Assembly: GCF_030811095.1 (NCBI RefSeq)
Contig: NZ_JAUSQL010000001.1
Location: forward strand, 2,108,001 to 2,172,000
Origin: Trueperella abortisuis
GTDB lineage: Bacteria > Actinomycetota > Actinomycetes > Actinomycetales > Actinomycetaceae
DNA length: 64,000 bases
Direction of reading: 5' to 3'
In this document: piece after piece, positions 34,452 to 42,890 of the stretch
Layout: every line of letters begins with the position of its first letter
Numbering within the stretch: position 1 is the stretch's first letter
Program-made: the position numbers and the translations under genes
The notes under the pieces: model-generated
Seen by the model: the letters and a program-made list of their open reading frames with translations, nothing else
The model's database searches: none
What the model was told of the DNA's origin: nothing

Positions 34452-34792
34452 TACCAGGTCCCCCTTTGTGTCCCGCGCCCTGAACCCGGCCTCCGGCCCA
34501 TCTTCGAACGCTCCGGGCCAAGGTAGTACACCAGGGCGATAAGGAACGCGAGGCGGATGAAGCCGGAGAACGGCACGTAAAGATGCAGCAGATACTGGAA
34601 GCGAGTGGCGACCTCGGCGAGGGCGCCGACGCCGAGGATGACCAGCCAGAAGTTCTTCGACTGGGAGGCCACCGCGAACTGCCGGGCCGGGCGCGCCGCC
34701 GCGTCGATGAACGCCCACACAAACAGGCAGGTGATCGCAAGCGGCAAGACGATATTAAAAAGGATGGTAAAGGCGGAGTCGACGATTCCCAT
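34451..34792 (-). CDS. DUF2516 membrane protein
   Basis: 113 residues with three hydrophobic helices (FNIVLPLAITCLFVWAFID, FWLVILGVGALAEVATRF, FIRLAFLIALVYYLGP) and a basic tail, as in actinobacterial DUF2516. GGAGG lies ahead of ATG 34792. Located between ygfZ and dtd on the same strand. Function unknown. Confidence 0.85.
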   Translation of the reverse strand: MGIVDSAFTILFNIVLPLAITCLFVWAFIDAAARPARQFAVASQSKNFWLVILGVGALAEVATRFQYLLHLYVPFSGFIRLAFLIALVYYLGPERSKMGRRPGSGRGTQRGTW

Positions 34793-34807
34793 TGTTCCGG
34801 GCCTCCC

Positions 34808-35893
34808 TCAGCGGCACGGACGCATACCCGCGCCCGGACGCTCATTCGGCGACGCCGTCGACTTCCCCTCACGCGCCACAATCGGCACCTGGGCGGCCAC
34901 AAACGCACCCACCGACAGTTCGCCCTCGGGCGCGTTTCGCTTGAGCAGGGCTAGCGCCACCGGCCCCTCCTGCGAATCGCGAGCCACCGAGGTCAACTGC
35001 CCCACGACCTTCTCCCCCGCCATCACCTGCGCGCCCCGGGCGGGCAGCTCACCCTCCGGGCCCTCCAGGTAAAGGTAGGCCAGGCGGCGCGGCGGGCGGC
35101 CCAAGTTGACCAGCTTCGCCACCGTCTCTTGGCCGCGGTAGCACCCCTTCTCCAGGTGGACGGCGGTTCGTAGCCAGTCCAGCTCGTGCGGGAGGGCCCG
35201 CTCCACCACCTCCGTGTTCTGGCGCGGGCGCCAGTCCGAGATCCTCTTCGCTTCCCACGCCTGCAGGCCGGCGGGTACGAAACCCGCCGCGCCGAACGTC
35301 TCGATCACCTGCTGGTCCGGCCGTGCCGCGATCAGCACGCGCGCCGACCCGTACGCCGGGTGATCCGCGTCGGGCACGCCGTAGTTCGCACCGCCGGGCA
35401 GCGTACACGGCCAGGGGTCACGCCAGACGACGTCGGCCAGCGCCGCGATTGCCTCCGGCACACCGTCCGGCGCGAAAAAGCCAAACACCCGCACGTCCGG
35501 GCGCTCCACCCCTACCCGCATGCGGAACACCATCGAGTCTAGGAACGCGGTAAAGGGCTCCGCTTGGCCGCTGTCGAGGAAAAACCAGGTGCGATCGCCG
35601 TCGTCGATCACGCCGGCGGCCGAACAGATGTGGCCGTTCGGGTCAAGCAAGAGCATCTCCGAGCTTTCGCCCGTGGGGAGGTTCAGAAAGTCACGGGTGG
35701 TGAGGTTGTGCAACCACGTGGCCCGGTCCAGCCCCGAGACAGTCACGACCTCCACGAAGCTCAAGTCCGTGAAGGCCCGCCCGCGGGCCAACATGTTCTC
35801 CTCCGCGAACGGGTTGCCAAAGTGCGCCGGCACTCCGTGCGCCTCGTCGAGCACGGCTCCGGGGAGTTCAACCGAGCGGGCCGCCGGGCTCAT
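34808..35893 (-). CDS. ygfZ: YgfZ/GcvT-like folate-binding protein
   Basis: 361 residues. GcvT-type fold with the signature Cys in KGCYRGQETVAKLVNLGR, and WLHNLTTRDFLNLPTG in the folate domain. Such proteins assist Fe-S cluster assembly or repair using tetrahydrofolate. ATG 35893 has GGAGGAG ahead and overlaps the FABP gene's end by 4 bases. The last 20 residues are extra and low in similarity. Confidence 0.92.
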   Translation of the reverse strand: MSPAARSVELPGAVLDEAHGVPAHFGNPFAEENMLARGRAFTDLSFVEVVTVSGLDRATWLHNLTTRDFLNLPTGESSEMLLLDPNGHICSAAGVIDDGDRTWFFLDSGQAEPFTAFLDSMVFRMRVGVERPDVRVFGFFAPDGVPEAIAALADVVWRDPWPCTLPGGANYGVPDADHPAYGSARVLIAARPDQQVIETFGAAGFVPAGLQAWEAKRISDWRPRQNTEVVERALPHELDWLRTAVHLEKGCYRGQETVAKLVNLGRPPRRLAYLYLEGPEGELPARGAQVMAGEKVVGQLTSVARDSQEGPVALALLKRNAPEGELSVGAFVAAQVPIVAREGKSTASPNERPGAGMRPCR

Positions 35894-36504
35894 TCCTCCT
35901 CCACCTTCTTGGCGGGTGCGTCAACGGCGTCGTCGAACTGGCGCGAAAGCCGCCCCGCAAGATAGTTGCGCATCTCGAAGCCGAACGCCTCCATGTCGTA
36001 GGCGTAGAAGAAATCCGAGGCCACGTTGCCGCCCAAGAACTTCGCCGCTTTAAAGTCCGCCGCGGCGCCCGAGCGGATCACCGTGTCGGTCACCATCTGA
36101 AGCCGCGGGCCGTTGATGAGGCCCACCCACAGCTGGGAGATACCCATCGGGGTGGCGACCGTGGCCTCCAGCTCCACTGAGCCATCCTCGCGCTTGGGGG
36201 CATCCGGGGTGACGCGCAGGTAGCCCGTCTGCGCCGACCACAGCACGTCCTTCGTCAGGTGATCGTACGTCCACTGGCCCGGCGCCTCCTTATCCACCTC
36301 CGACGCCGGCTCCTTCGCCAGCCAAATCCGCGAATTCAGGCGAACGTACGGGCCGCCATCGACGGCGTCGATCGTCAGCTCGTGCAGGTACGCCGCGGCG
36401 TCGACGTTCTCATACTCCAGCACACCGCCGCCGTACCACGTGTCAATCAGCCAGCCCAGCGGGTAGTTCTCCGGGGCCAGATTCTCAGGAAGTCGGAAAG
36501 CCAT
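35890..36504 (-). CDS. FABP/nitrobindin-like heme-binding domain protein
   Basis: 204 residues of the THAP4/nitrobindin-like beta-barrel family widespread in actinobacteria: GWLIDTWYGGGVLEYENV, WLAKEPASE, LWSAQTGYLRVTPD, and MVTDTVIRSGAAADFKAAK; many family members bind heme by a C-terminal His, but no such His is obvious in this C-terminus. Overlaps ygfZ by 4 bases and is likely cotranscribed with it. Confidence 0.85.
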   Translation of the reverse strand: MAFRLPENLAPENYPLGWLIDTWYGGGVLEYENVDAAAYLHELTIDAVDGGPYVRLNSRIWLAKEPASEVDKEAPGQWTYDHLTKDVLWSAQTGYLRVTPDAPKREDGSVELEATVATPMGISQLWVGLINGPRLQMVTDTVIRSGAAADFKAAKFLGGNVASDFFYAYDMEAFGFEMRNYLAGRLSRQFDDAVDAPAKKVEEE

Positions 36505-36513
36505 GAGATTAGC

Positions 36514-37350
36514 CTAGAGCACAACGAGCGTGAAGATGTAGCCGATCATGCCCAGCGCGCAATGCGGCATCACCGCCTTCACATAGCCCTGAACCCAGGT
36601 CAGCGGGCGTTCGAATCCGCGCATGCATCGGCGGATGAACGCGAATACAAGCCCCACGCACACGCCGATTGCGCCGCCGACCCACACCGGGCCGCCGAGG
36701 AGGAACGCCATCAGCAGACCAACCGCCGTCGCGTTGACCAGGCCAAGGAGGTTGGCGTGATCCGAGTCGAAGCTGTGGACGAGGGTGGCCACCGCGATGA
36801 TAATCGCCGTCAGCAGGCCCACGAACGTGCCCGGATTAGGCAACGCGCGGCTGGCTACCTGCCAGCCCCCGGCCACGAACACCCACATCGACGCCGAGAT
36901 CATGACCATCGCCCCGCCCGCCGACGCCGAGATGTGTTCGACGAGGTGGGGGCGGCCGTCGCGTCGCATCATCTCCCCCACGAAGGAGGCGAAGATGGCG
37001 AAGGTGGCGGCCAGCATGGTGCCCGTCATCGAGTTCAGGCACGCGGCGAGAAGACCGGCGGCCAGCGTCAACGTCATGACCACGCGGGAAACAGCTCGGT
37101 TCGTTAGGCCCATGATCACCGGCCAGCCCGCTATGAGCGGGATTGCCGTCGCCAGGGTCCCGATCGCCGCTGCGAGCGGCCCGAGGGAAACGCCGAGCGC
37201 GATGATTGCGGCATAAAACGCGCCGACGGATGCCCAAATAAAGGGCGGGCGCACATCGGCGGAAGGACGGGCCGGAGCCTCCCGATCAAATAACCGATCA
37301 GTGAGCGAAGGCGTGCGTCCGGACTCTTGGGTGGAGGACGTCATAGCCAA
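36514..37350 (-). CDS. Integral membrane protein of unknown function
   Basis: 278 residues: about 45 soluble N-terminal residues then eight to nine hydrophobic helices (for instance GAFYAAIIALGVSLGPLAAA, NPGTFVGLLTAIIIAVATLV). No transporter family is recognised. TTG 37350 has GGGGAG 8 bases ahead; ATG 37344 is a close alternative. Nine bases from the FABP gene, same strand. Confidence 0.75.
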   Translation of the reverse strand: MAMTSSTQESGRTPSLTDRLFDREAPARPSADVRPPFIWASVGAFYAAIIALGVSLGPLAAAIGTLATAIPLIAGWPVIMGLTNRAVSRVVMTLTLAAGLLAACLNSMTGTMLAATFAIFASFVGEMMRRDGRPHLVEHISASAGGAMVMISASMWVFVAGGWQVASRALPNPGTFVGLLTAIIIAVATLVHSFDSDHANLLGLVNATAVGLLMAFLLGGPVWVGGAIGVCVGLVFAFIRRCMRGFERPLTWVQGYVKAVMPHCALGMIGYIFTLVVL

Positions 37351-37480
37351 AAGTGTATCTCCCCAAACTCCGGTATAAGGACTTTACCATGCCAAACGGC
37401 TTTGTGGTGCGGTTTTACAACAACCTAGGCGAACGTGCAGGAGCGCCCAGCTGGAGCGGAAAGCGTGCGCGATTCGAGGG

Positions 37481-37509
37481 GTGACAGGATGGAAAACGTG
37501 AGCTAGGCT
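37481..37509 (+). promoter_or_regulatory. Promoter of orphan small RNA
   Basis: GTGACA (37481-37486), 17-base spacer, TAGGCT (37504-37509). The RNA closing stem begins 9 bases after the -10 box. Confidence 0.55.
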
Positions 37510-37514
37510 ATGAG

Positions 37515-37650
37515 TCAGACACCGGATCGCGAAAGCCCCGGGCTCCAAATATTTGCCGCTACGAGCGGCCTTAGCGCCGACAGGCGCTCTCGGGTTCGGT
37601 GTCCTAAGCGTAGGGCCGCACCTTCTCGTGCGGCCCTTCCCTTTGCTCTT
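37515..37650 (+). ncRNA. Orphan structured small RNA candidate
   Basis: GACACCGGATC (37518-37528) pairs with GGGTTCGGTGTC (37593-37603, with G-T pairs) to close a multi-branched fold that contains AGCC/GGCT, CCGC-TACGA-GCGG and AGCGCC-GACA-GGCGCT hairpins. An intrinsic terminator follows: GGGCCGCAC-CTTCTC-GTGCGGCCC (37613-37636) and TTCCCTTTGCTCTT. A sigma70-like promoter fits just upstream. No plus-strand gene is next, so it is free-standing. Not tmRNA, SRP RNA or a tRNA by sequence. Confidence 0.5.
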
Positions 37651-37678
37651 GCCCGCAAGCCCGGGAACCCGGAACCGC

Positions 37679-39032
37679 GGGTTAATAGACAAAATGGGTT
37701 AATAGACAAAAAATGTGTCTTATCCGGGCGTGTCGTTAGTGTCCTGCCCAGCCTTGGTGGATGGTCAGGCCGTCGTCCCAAGGGGCTTGGGTGTTGATGG
37801 CGTTGTCGATGTAGGCTGGCCCGTCGGGCTCAGGTTCGGGTTTGGGCTTGGTGGTGGCGGGGGTGTTGTTGATGAACGTGGCCAGGGGTTGGGGGTCGAT
37901 GGAGCGGGTGTAGAGGAAGTAGTCCAGGGCGGTCTTCATGTGCTCTTCGGATAGGCCGCGGTGGGCTCGTAGGTAGGTCTTCAGCACGGCGTTCGTCCCG
38001 CCTTCTAAGGAGTTCGTGGTTGAGGCCAGGGGGCTTGTCGCGCCTGTGGTGGGGTCGAGGTAGGTAAAGAGCACCCCGGCCTTGACGTAGCCGTCTAAGG
38101 CTCTGACCAGGCGCCTGGTGGCGTGGTGGGTATACCACCAGGACTTGTTGTTCTGGGCAAAGCGCGGGATCTGTGAGGGGGCGACAGTGGCCTTGTAGGT
38201 GCGTTCGGCCAGCCAGGTGTCGTAGAGGGTGTGGAAGGCTGCGAGGCCTTTTTGCCAGGCGATGGCTTGGTCGGCGGTGGTGATCTTGGTCAGGTCCAAG
38301 GCCAGTTTGTATAGGGCCTTGTGCTGGTCGGTCTTGGGGCGGGTGGTGGTCAGGGTGCGGATGTTGCGCTGGATGTGGACTAGGCACCGTTGCAGGCGGC
38401 TGGTAGGCCAGCAGGCCTTGATCGCGGCCAGGGCCCCGCGGTCCCCGTCGGTGGTGACCACGGCCGGAGCAGGGATACGCGACAGTAAGGCCGTGTAGGC
38501 GGCTTTGGATTCTTTGGCGCATAGCTGGTAGGCGATAACACCGTCAGTGGTAGCCGCCACCAAGACGCACCAGCCGTGAGCGATGTAGGTCCCGTCGATG
38601 AAGATCTGGTCATGAACCTCTCCGGTGATGTCCCAGATCGGGCGGGTATCCCAACACCAAGCGTGATCGCGATCCCACGTCCGAGTAGAGCCGGTTAGGC
38701 GACGTTTGGGTTCAGTGTCGGTAATGAATTCAACGAATTCGCGGAACTGTTTTTCGCGTTGCTGGCGCCGATGAGTGCTGGTGAAGCTGTGGCCACAAGC
38801 CGGGCATCTCCAGCGCTGCCGGCCAGCACTCGTTGAGCCGTTCTTCTTCGTGGCGGTCTGACAAATCGGGCAGCGGCGGGCGTGCGGGTTTGGTCTTCTC
38901 ACCCCATGCACGTAACCGGGCAGATGTCAACGAAGCAACCACTTTCAGCGTCTCAACCTTAAGAACCCTGACTTTCCCTTATTACACCAACGAAAAACTC
39001 GATCATAAAACACATTTTTTGTCTATTGACCC
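37679..39032 (-). mobile_element. IS1249-like insertion sequence (IS256 family), complete
   Basis: 1,354 bases with an intact transposase. Terminal inverted repeats of 28 bases (37696-37723 and 39005-39032) differ at two positions. The left end carries an extra 17-base copy of its own tip (GGGTTAATAGACAAAAT, 37679-37695). Flanking 8-base target duplication GGAACCGC at 37671-37678 and 39033-39040, the size usual for IS256. It landed downstream of mntH in a GGAACCGC-rich spot. Confidence 0.93.
37736..38911 (-). CDS. IS1249-type transposase
   Basis: 391 residues. N-terminal zinc ribbon CPICQTATKKNG and RWRCPACGHSF, then an IS256/MULE-like DDE core: QIFIDGTYI (first Asp), VVTTDGDRGALAAIK (second Asp), LQRCLVHIQRNIR, and TNSLEGGTNAVLKTYLRAH (Glu). 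A proline-rich end follows (PKPEPEPDG). GTG 38911 was taken as start. No stop or shift, so it may be active. Confidence 0.93.
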   Translation of the reverse strand: MHGVRRPNPHARRCPICQTATKKNGSTSAGRQRWRCPACGHSFTSTHRRQQREKQFREFVEFITDTEPKRRLTGSTRTWDRDHAWCWDTRPIWDITGEVHDQIFIDGTYIAHGWCVLVAATTDGVIAYQLCAKESKAAYTALLSRIPAPAVVTTDGDRGALAAIKACWPTSRLQRCLVHIQRNIRTLTTTRPKTDQHKALYKLALDLTKITTADQAIAWQKGLAAFHTLYDTWLAERTYKATVAPSQIPRFAQNNKSWWYTHHATRRLVRALDGYVKAGVLFTYLDPTTGATSPLASTTNSLEGGTNAVLKTYLRAHRGLSEEHMKTALDYFLYTRSIDPQPLATFINNTPATTKPKPEPEPDGPAYIDNAINTQAPWDDGLTIHQGWAGH

Positions 39033-39061
39033 GGAACCGCGGCCTATAGCCCGGAACCGCC

Positions 39062-40294
39062 CTAGACGCCCGCGCCGGTCAAGGTCAGATAAATGAGGGC
39101 GAAGTTCAGCACCACGATCAGCACCGACACCGTCACCATGGCAACCCGCATGACGGGCCCGTCGCGGTAATCGCCCATGACGCCCCTGTCGGCGGTGTAC
39201 TTGGTGAGCGGAATGATGGCGAAGGGGATCCCAAACGAGAGCGCCACCTGCGAAATGACCAGCGCCCACGACGGATTCGGGTACGCCCACAGCACCACCA
39301 GCGCCGGGATGAGTGTGACGAGGCGGCGAACCCACAGCGGAACCCTCACGTGCAACAGCCCGCCCATGATCTCCGAGCCCGCGTACGCCCCTACCGACGT
39401 CGAGGCCAGGGACGAGGCGAGCAACCCCACCGCGAACACGACGCCGATTCCCGGCCCGAGCACATCCGCGATGGCGGCGTGCGCACCCTCAATGGAGTCG
39501 GTGCCGGCTCGCCCGCCGAGCGCGGACGCGGCGAGCAGCAGCAGACCCAGGTTGACCGCGCCGGCGACGATTAAGGCGGAGACCACGTCGGCGCGCGTGG
39601 CTCGGAGAAGGAGTTTGAAGTTGCGCCCTTTCTTGGCGAAGCGATGATTGACCAGCGAGGAATGCAGGTAGATCGCGTGCGGCATCACGGTCGCGCCTAG
39701 CATCGACGCGGCGATCAGCACCGAGTTCGTGTCGCTAAAGCGCGGGATCATGCCGGAGAGCACCCCGCCCGCCGACGGCGGATTGATGAACAGCCCGGCA
39801 AGGAAGCCGCAGGTGATGATCGCCAGTAGGGCGACCACAATGGCTTCGAACTGGCGTTGGCGCCGTACGTTTTGGAAGATCAGAAGCGACATTGACACCG
39901 CCCCGACGATCACTCCGCCCACGATCAGCGGTAGCCCGAATAGCAGCTGGAGGGCGATCGCCCCGCCGATGATCTCGGCAAGGTCGGTCGCCGCCGCGAT
40001 GATTTCCGCCTGCAGCCAAAACGCGATGCGTTGCCGCGTGGGCAGACGATCTCCAAGGAGCTCCGGGAGCGATTGTCCCGTCACGAGTCCGAGCTTGGCG
40101 CTCTGATACTGAACGAGCACCGCAATAGCATTTGCGAGGACGAGCACCCACACCAACATGTAGGAATATGTGGCGCCCGCCGATATGTTCGCCGCCACGT
40201 TGCCCGGATCGACATACGCCACGGCGGCCACAAATGCCGGCCCAAGCATGGGTAGGAGCCCCTGACTTCGGCCTGCGCGAACGTTTAGCACCAC
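39062..40294 (-). CDS. mntH: Nramp-family Mn2+/H+ symporter
   Basis: 410 residues, 11 membrane spans. Metal-binding motif YVDPGNVAANISAGA in span 1 and MPHAIYLHSSLV in span 6; transport signature GGAIALQLLFG. Start GTG 40294 chosen: AGGGAA lies 7 bases ahead, while GTG 40300 directly abuts it; the frame runs on to 40411 without homology. Imports manganese. Palindromes upstream suggest metal-dependent repression. Confidence 0.94.
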   Translation of the reverse strand: MVLNVRAGRSQGLLPMLGPAFVAAVAYVDPGNVAANISAGATYSYMLVWVLVLANAIAVLVQYQSAKLGLVTGQSLPELLGDRLPTRQRIAFWLQAEIIAAATDLAEIIGGAIALQLLFGLPLIVGGVIVGAVSMSLLIFQNVRRQRQFEAIVVALLAIITCGFLAGLFINPPSAGGVLSGMIPRFSDTNSVLIAASMLGATVMPHAIYLHSSLVNHRFAKKGRNFKLLLRATRADVVSALIVAGAVNLGLLLLAASALGGRAGTDSIEGAHAAIADVLGPGIGVVFAVGLLASSLASTSVGAYAGSEIMGGLLHVRVPLWVRRLVTLIPALVVLWAYPNPSWALVISQVALSFGIPFAIIPLTKYTADRGVMGDYRDGPVMRVAMVTVSVLIVVLNFALIYLTLTGAGV

Positions 40295-40336
40295 AACCAC
40301 TTCCCTGTTACATACCGACTGACACCTACACCCTAT

Positions 40337-40380
40337 TTCGGCGAACCTAAATTGTTCAATGCGGCGAGGTAAACCTCGCA
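40337..40380 (-). promoter_or_regulatory. mntH promoter region with operator-like palindromes
   Basis: On the minus strand TTGAAC (40360-40355) and TAGGGT about 18 bases on suit a promoter. GCGAGGT-TT-ACCTCGC (40380-40365) is a perfect 7-base palindrome just upstream, and TTTAGG...CCGAAA (40352-40337) overlaps the promoter. Either could bind a DtxR/MntR-type repressor; no such gene is in the window. Confidence 0.35.
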
Positions 40381-40478
40381 TTCCCGATGCACGACGACGG
40401 GTGTCACCCACCCCTCCGAAGCCGCCCTATTCCGGCCCTTCACCGCTGCACATATCCGCCAAACAGGACTTACGTCCC

Positions 40479-40512
40479 TCGACACGATTATCTCGCGCAC
40501 GACATAATCGTG
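40479..40512 (+). promoter_or_regulatory. Promoter with embedded 9-bp palindrome before the secreted-protein gene
   Basis: TCGACA (40479-40484) and CATAAT (40503-40508), 18 apart, form a promoter. CACGATTAT (40483-40491) and ATAATCGTG (40504-40512) are perfect inverted repeats covering both boxes, so a dimeric repressor bound here would shut the gene off. Confidence 0.6.
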
Positions 40513-40544
40513 CTACAGCTCACACACAAGGAAGGGAATTGATC

Positions 40545-40868
40545 ATGCATCAGAGGACTCAGTCTCGGATTGCCGCAACACTCCTAGCCATTGGGCTCAC
40601 TTTTGGAGCGGCCAGCCCAGCCCTTGCAGGGGACGGCTACCGCGGCTCAACGGTATACGGTTGCCGCGCATACATTCAAGAGGATAAGGCTTGGACCAAC
40701 TGCAAACCTGCAACGCGCTCCGTTAAGATCGCAACCAAGGCATGGTGTACCGGACAACCCACAACTTACGGCGCATGGACATGGGCTTCTAAGGGCAAGT
40801 ACGCCTACAACTTGTCTTCGACAGAGTGCTTGTTCAACGTCCACTACGCCCAGACACTGGCGCAGTAG
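40545..40868 (+). CDS. Small secreted cysteine-containing protein, bacteriocin-like
   Basis: 107 residues. Signal peptide with ASPALA cleavage near residue 28 leaves a mature protein of about 79 residues, basic and aromatic-rich, with four Cys (GCRAY, TNCKP, AWCTG, TECLF) and YGAWTWASKGKYAYN. GGAAGGGAATT precedes ATG 40545. The next three genes on the strand encode an ABC transporter set, the arrangement of many secreted bacteriocins (as in lactococcin 972-like loci), though this sequence does not match a bacteriocin family I recognise. Tightly controlled promoter upstream. Could instead be an adhesin or inhibitor. Confidence 0.7.
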   Translation: MHQRTQSRIAATLLAIGLTFGAASPALAGDGYRGSTVYGCRAYIQEDKAWTNCKPATRSVKIATKAWCTGQPTTYGAWTWASKGKYAYNLSSTECLFNVHYAQTLAQ

Positions 40869-40904
40869 CCTCGTGCCGCGCGGCGTCGAACCTTGGCCGA
40901 TACC

Positions 40905-42164
40905 ATGATTCGCCTACGTTACCCCTTGCGGGCATATCTCGTGTCGTTCTTCGCCGCCGCCGCGGCCTACCTCCTCATCGCGTTCGCCATGCGCGATCGG
41001 ATCTTCGAAGCGTACAACACAGTAACTCTGCTACCCTGGATCTACGTTACATTCCTGGGCGGGATCACCGCCGCAGCAAGCGCATTCCTCACAAGATCTC
41101 ACGCAGAGGCGGACGAAAACGCAATCTCGCTGACGTCACCTCGGTCTCGCATCGCGCTGAATGCCGCCGACTTTATCGTCCAGTACGCAACACTGGCGGT
41201 TATGCCGTTCGCCCTGTCATTCACAGCAACCCTTCTGGCTTCCATGCTCGTCTCGAATCGCGGGTACCTCGATCCGAGCTACATTCCTTCCGCCCTGGCG
41301 CTCCTTGGGGCGCTTGTATTGATAGGTCAAACCCTGGGGTTACTCATCCCTCATCGCATCCTCTGCGTCCTCGCCGCCTTCATCGCCGGCCAGTTCCTCG
41401 GCCTTTACACCAACACGACCCGCATTATCAACAACTGGGACAGCGCAAACCCACAGGTGTGGGCATTCATCGTCCCTATCCTGCTCCTCGCCCTCGCGGC
41501 GCGTAGCTCCTTCGAGTCTTTTAGCGCGCACCGCATATGGATGTCCAGAGCGGCGGTCGCCACCTGCCTCGTGGCCTTCTTCGTCGCCTTCTACTTCTTG
41601 TCCCCAATAAAGCTCACCACGGAGCGCCAAGATAGCGATTCCGCCCATACGTGTACGCCCGTTGGCGAGGATCTGCTGTGTACGTGGAACGAGAGCGATT
41701 ACAGGGTGCCGTTCCTCTCCGCCGAGATCGCCCGCGCGCAGCTCCTTCGCAAAGCCGCCAATATCGATCTCGCTCCCATCCTGTATTACGAGCCCGGGCT
41801 TAACACCGACCGGCTCACAACCGCACCGCCCGACAGGCGAATCGCTCTGCCTTCACTCGGCGGCACGACGAAATCAGTTATGTCCACTCAAGCCATCACC
41901 GGCGATATCCTCGCAGACATCGGCCATCCGCTTTCGGTGTGTGGCACAGCGGACATCACGTTCGACCTCGCCACCAACTTCATTTACGGAAATATCTCAA
42001 CCACGGACTACCGTTCGACTGATGCCGAACATGACAGCGAGGTCAGGCACATCGCCCAAGAGTGGGTGGGCCTAACCGACGAACAGATTGCGCAAAAGCT
42101 GGTCTCGAGGATGCGAAACGACCTGCAATTGTGCGACGCACCGGAGGACAACAATGGATACTGA
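40905..42164 (+). CDS. ABC-transporter-associated membrane protein with large external domain
   Basis: 419 residues. Seven hydrophobic helices in the first 230 residues, then about 190 residues predicted outside the membrane with cysteines (CTPVGEDLLC, SVCGT). It looks like an ABC-2-type permease fused to a periphery domain, partner of the ATPase that follows. ATG 40905 is used; TTG 40893 is possible; no good ribosome site, so coupling with the gene 37 bases upstream is likely. Its stop overlaps the ATPase start by 11 bases. Confidence 0.75.
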   Translation: MIRLRYPLRAYLVSFFAAAAAYLLIAFAMRDRIFEAYNTVTLLPWIYVTFLGGITAAASAFLTRSHAEADENAISLTSPRSRIALNAADFIVQYATLAVMPFALSFTATLLASMLVSNRGYLDPSYIPSALALLGALVLIGQTLGLLIPHRILCVLAAFIAGQFLGLYTNTTRIINNWDSANPQVWAFIVPILLLALAARSSFESFSAHRIWMSRAAVATCLVAFFVAFYFLSPIKLTTERQDSDSAHTCTPVGEDLLCTWNESDYRVPFLSAEIARAQLLRKAANIDLAPILYYEPGLNTDRLTTAPPDRRIALPSLGGTTKSVMSTQAITGDILADIGHPLSVCGTADITFDLATNFIYGNISTTDYRSTDAEHDSEVRHIAQEWVGLTDEQIAQKLVSRMRNDLQLCDAPEDNNGY

Positions 42165-42888
42165 CGCGATTGTTTCGGCAAACCTCAGCCAACGATACGG
42201 CAGGCACACCGTCTTGAGTGGGTTATCTTTCCGGGTGCCATCAGGAAAGATCACCGGACTGCTCGGACCTAATGGCGCAGGAAAGACGACGCTTCTGAAG
42301 ACCATCATCGGACTCTACACGCCGGCCTCAGGATCCGTATCCGTCTTGGGCAATGACATGGGAACCAAGAAAACGCGGCGCCAGGCCCAGGCCAGGCTTA
42401 GCTTCCTGCCCCAAGATTTCTCTGCCGACGGCGCCCTGACCGTTGCCGAGTTCGTGGAGTATAACCTGTGGATGCGCACCTATCCGAAGGAGCAGATTCA
42501 CGACGCGGCGGCCGCCGCCATCGCCGACGTCGGCCTCACCGATTCCACCTCCCAGAAGCTCCGCACGCTATCGGGAGGAATGCGCCAGCGGGCGGGCATC
42601 GCGGCCGCCATCGCCGGGACGCCCGGCATCATCGTTCTCGATGAGCCCACCTCGGGGCTCGACCCCGAACAGCGCACCCATTTCCGCAAGCTACTCGCAG
42701 GAATCGACTCGACGATCATCTTGTCCACCCACCTCATCGAGGACGTCGAATCGAGCGCGCATCATCTTCTTGTGCTGTCCAAGGGCACGCTCGTCTACGA
42801 CGGGTCACCAGCCGTGCTGATCGAGGGCAACGACCGTTCCGTGGCAGCCCTCGAAGCTCGCTACATCGACCTCCTGCAGCGTGCATAG
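42154..42888 (+). CDS. ABC transporter ATP-binding protein
   Basis: 244 residues with every ABC motif: Walker A GPNGAGKTTLLK near residue 37, Q-loop FLPQDF, signature LSGGMRQR, Walker B IIVLDEPTSGLD, and switch His [13 protein letters not shown] precedes ATG 42154. Overlaps the membrane protein before it and is followed after 2 bases by another. Energises export of, or self-protection from, the small secreted protein (inference). Confidence 0.93.
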   Translation: MDTDAIVSANLSQRYGRHTVLSGLSFRVPSGKITGLLGPNGAGKTTLLKTIIGLYTPASGSVSVLGNDMGTKKTRRQAQARLSFLPQDFSADGALTVAEFVEYNLWMRTYPKEQIHDAAAAAIADVGLTDSTSQKLRTLSGGMRQRAGIAAAIAGTPGIIVLDEPTSGLDPEQRTHFRKLLAGIDSTIILSTHLIEDVESSAHHLLVLSKGTLVYDGSPAVLIEGNDRSVAALEARYIDLLQRA

Positions 42889-42890
42889 CA

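Noticed and set aside
34002..34718. 238-residue version of Dtd
   Set aside because: The first 89 codons overlap the DUF2516 gene in another frame; the family start is ATG 34451.
37510..37797. 95-codon frame across the small RNA and the left IS end
   Set aside because: It reads through the hairpins and terminator and into the insertion sequence; no ribosome site or conserved sequence.
40365..40380. Hairpin as transcription terminator
   Set aside because: Only seven pairs with a two-base centre and no T-tract, upstream of mntH; it suits a protein-binding palindrome better.
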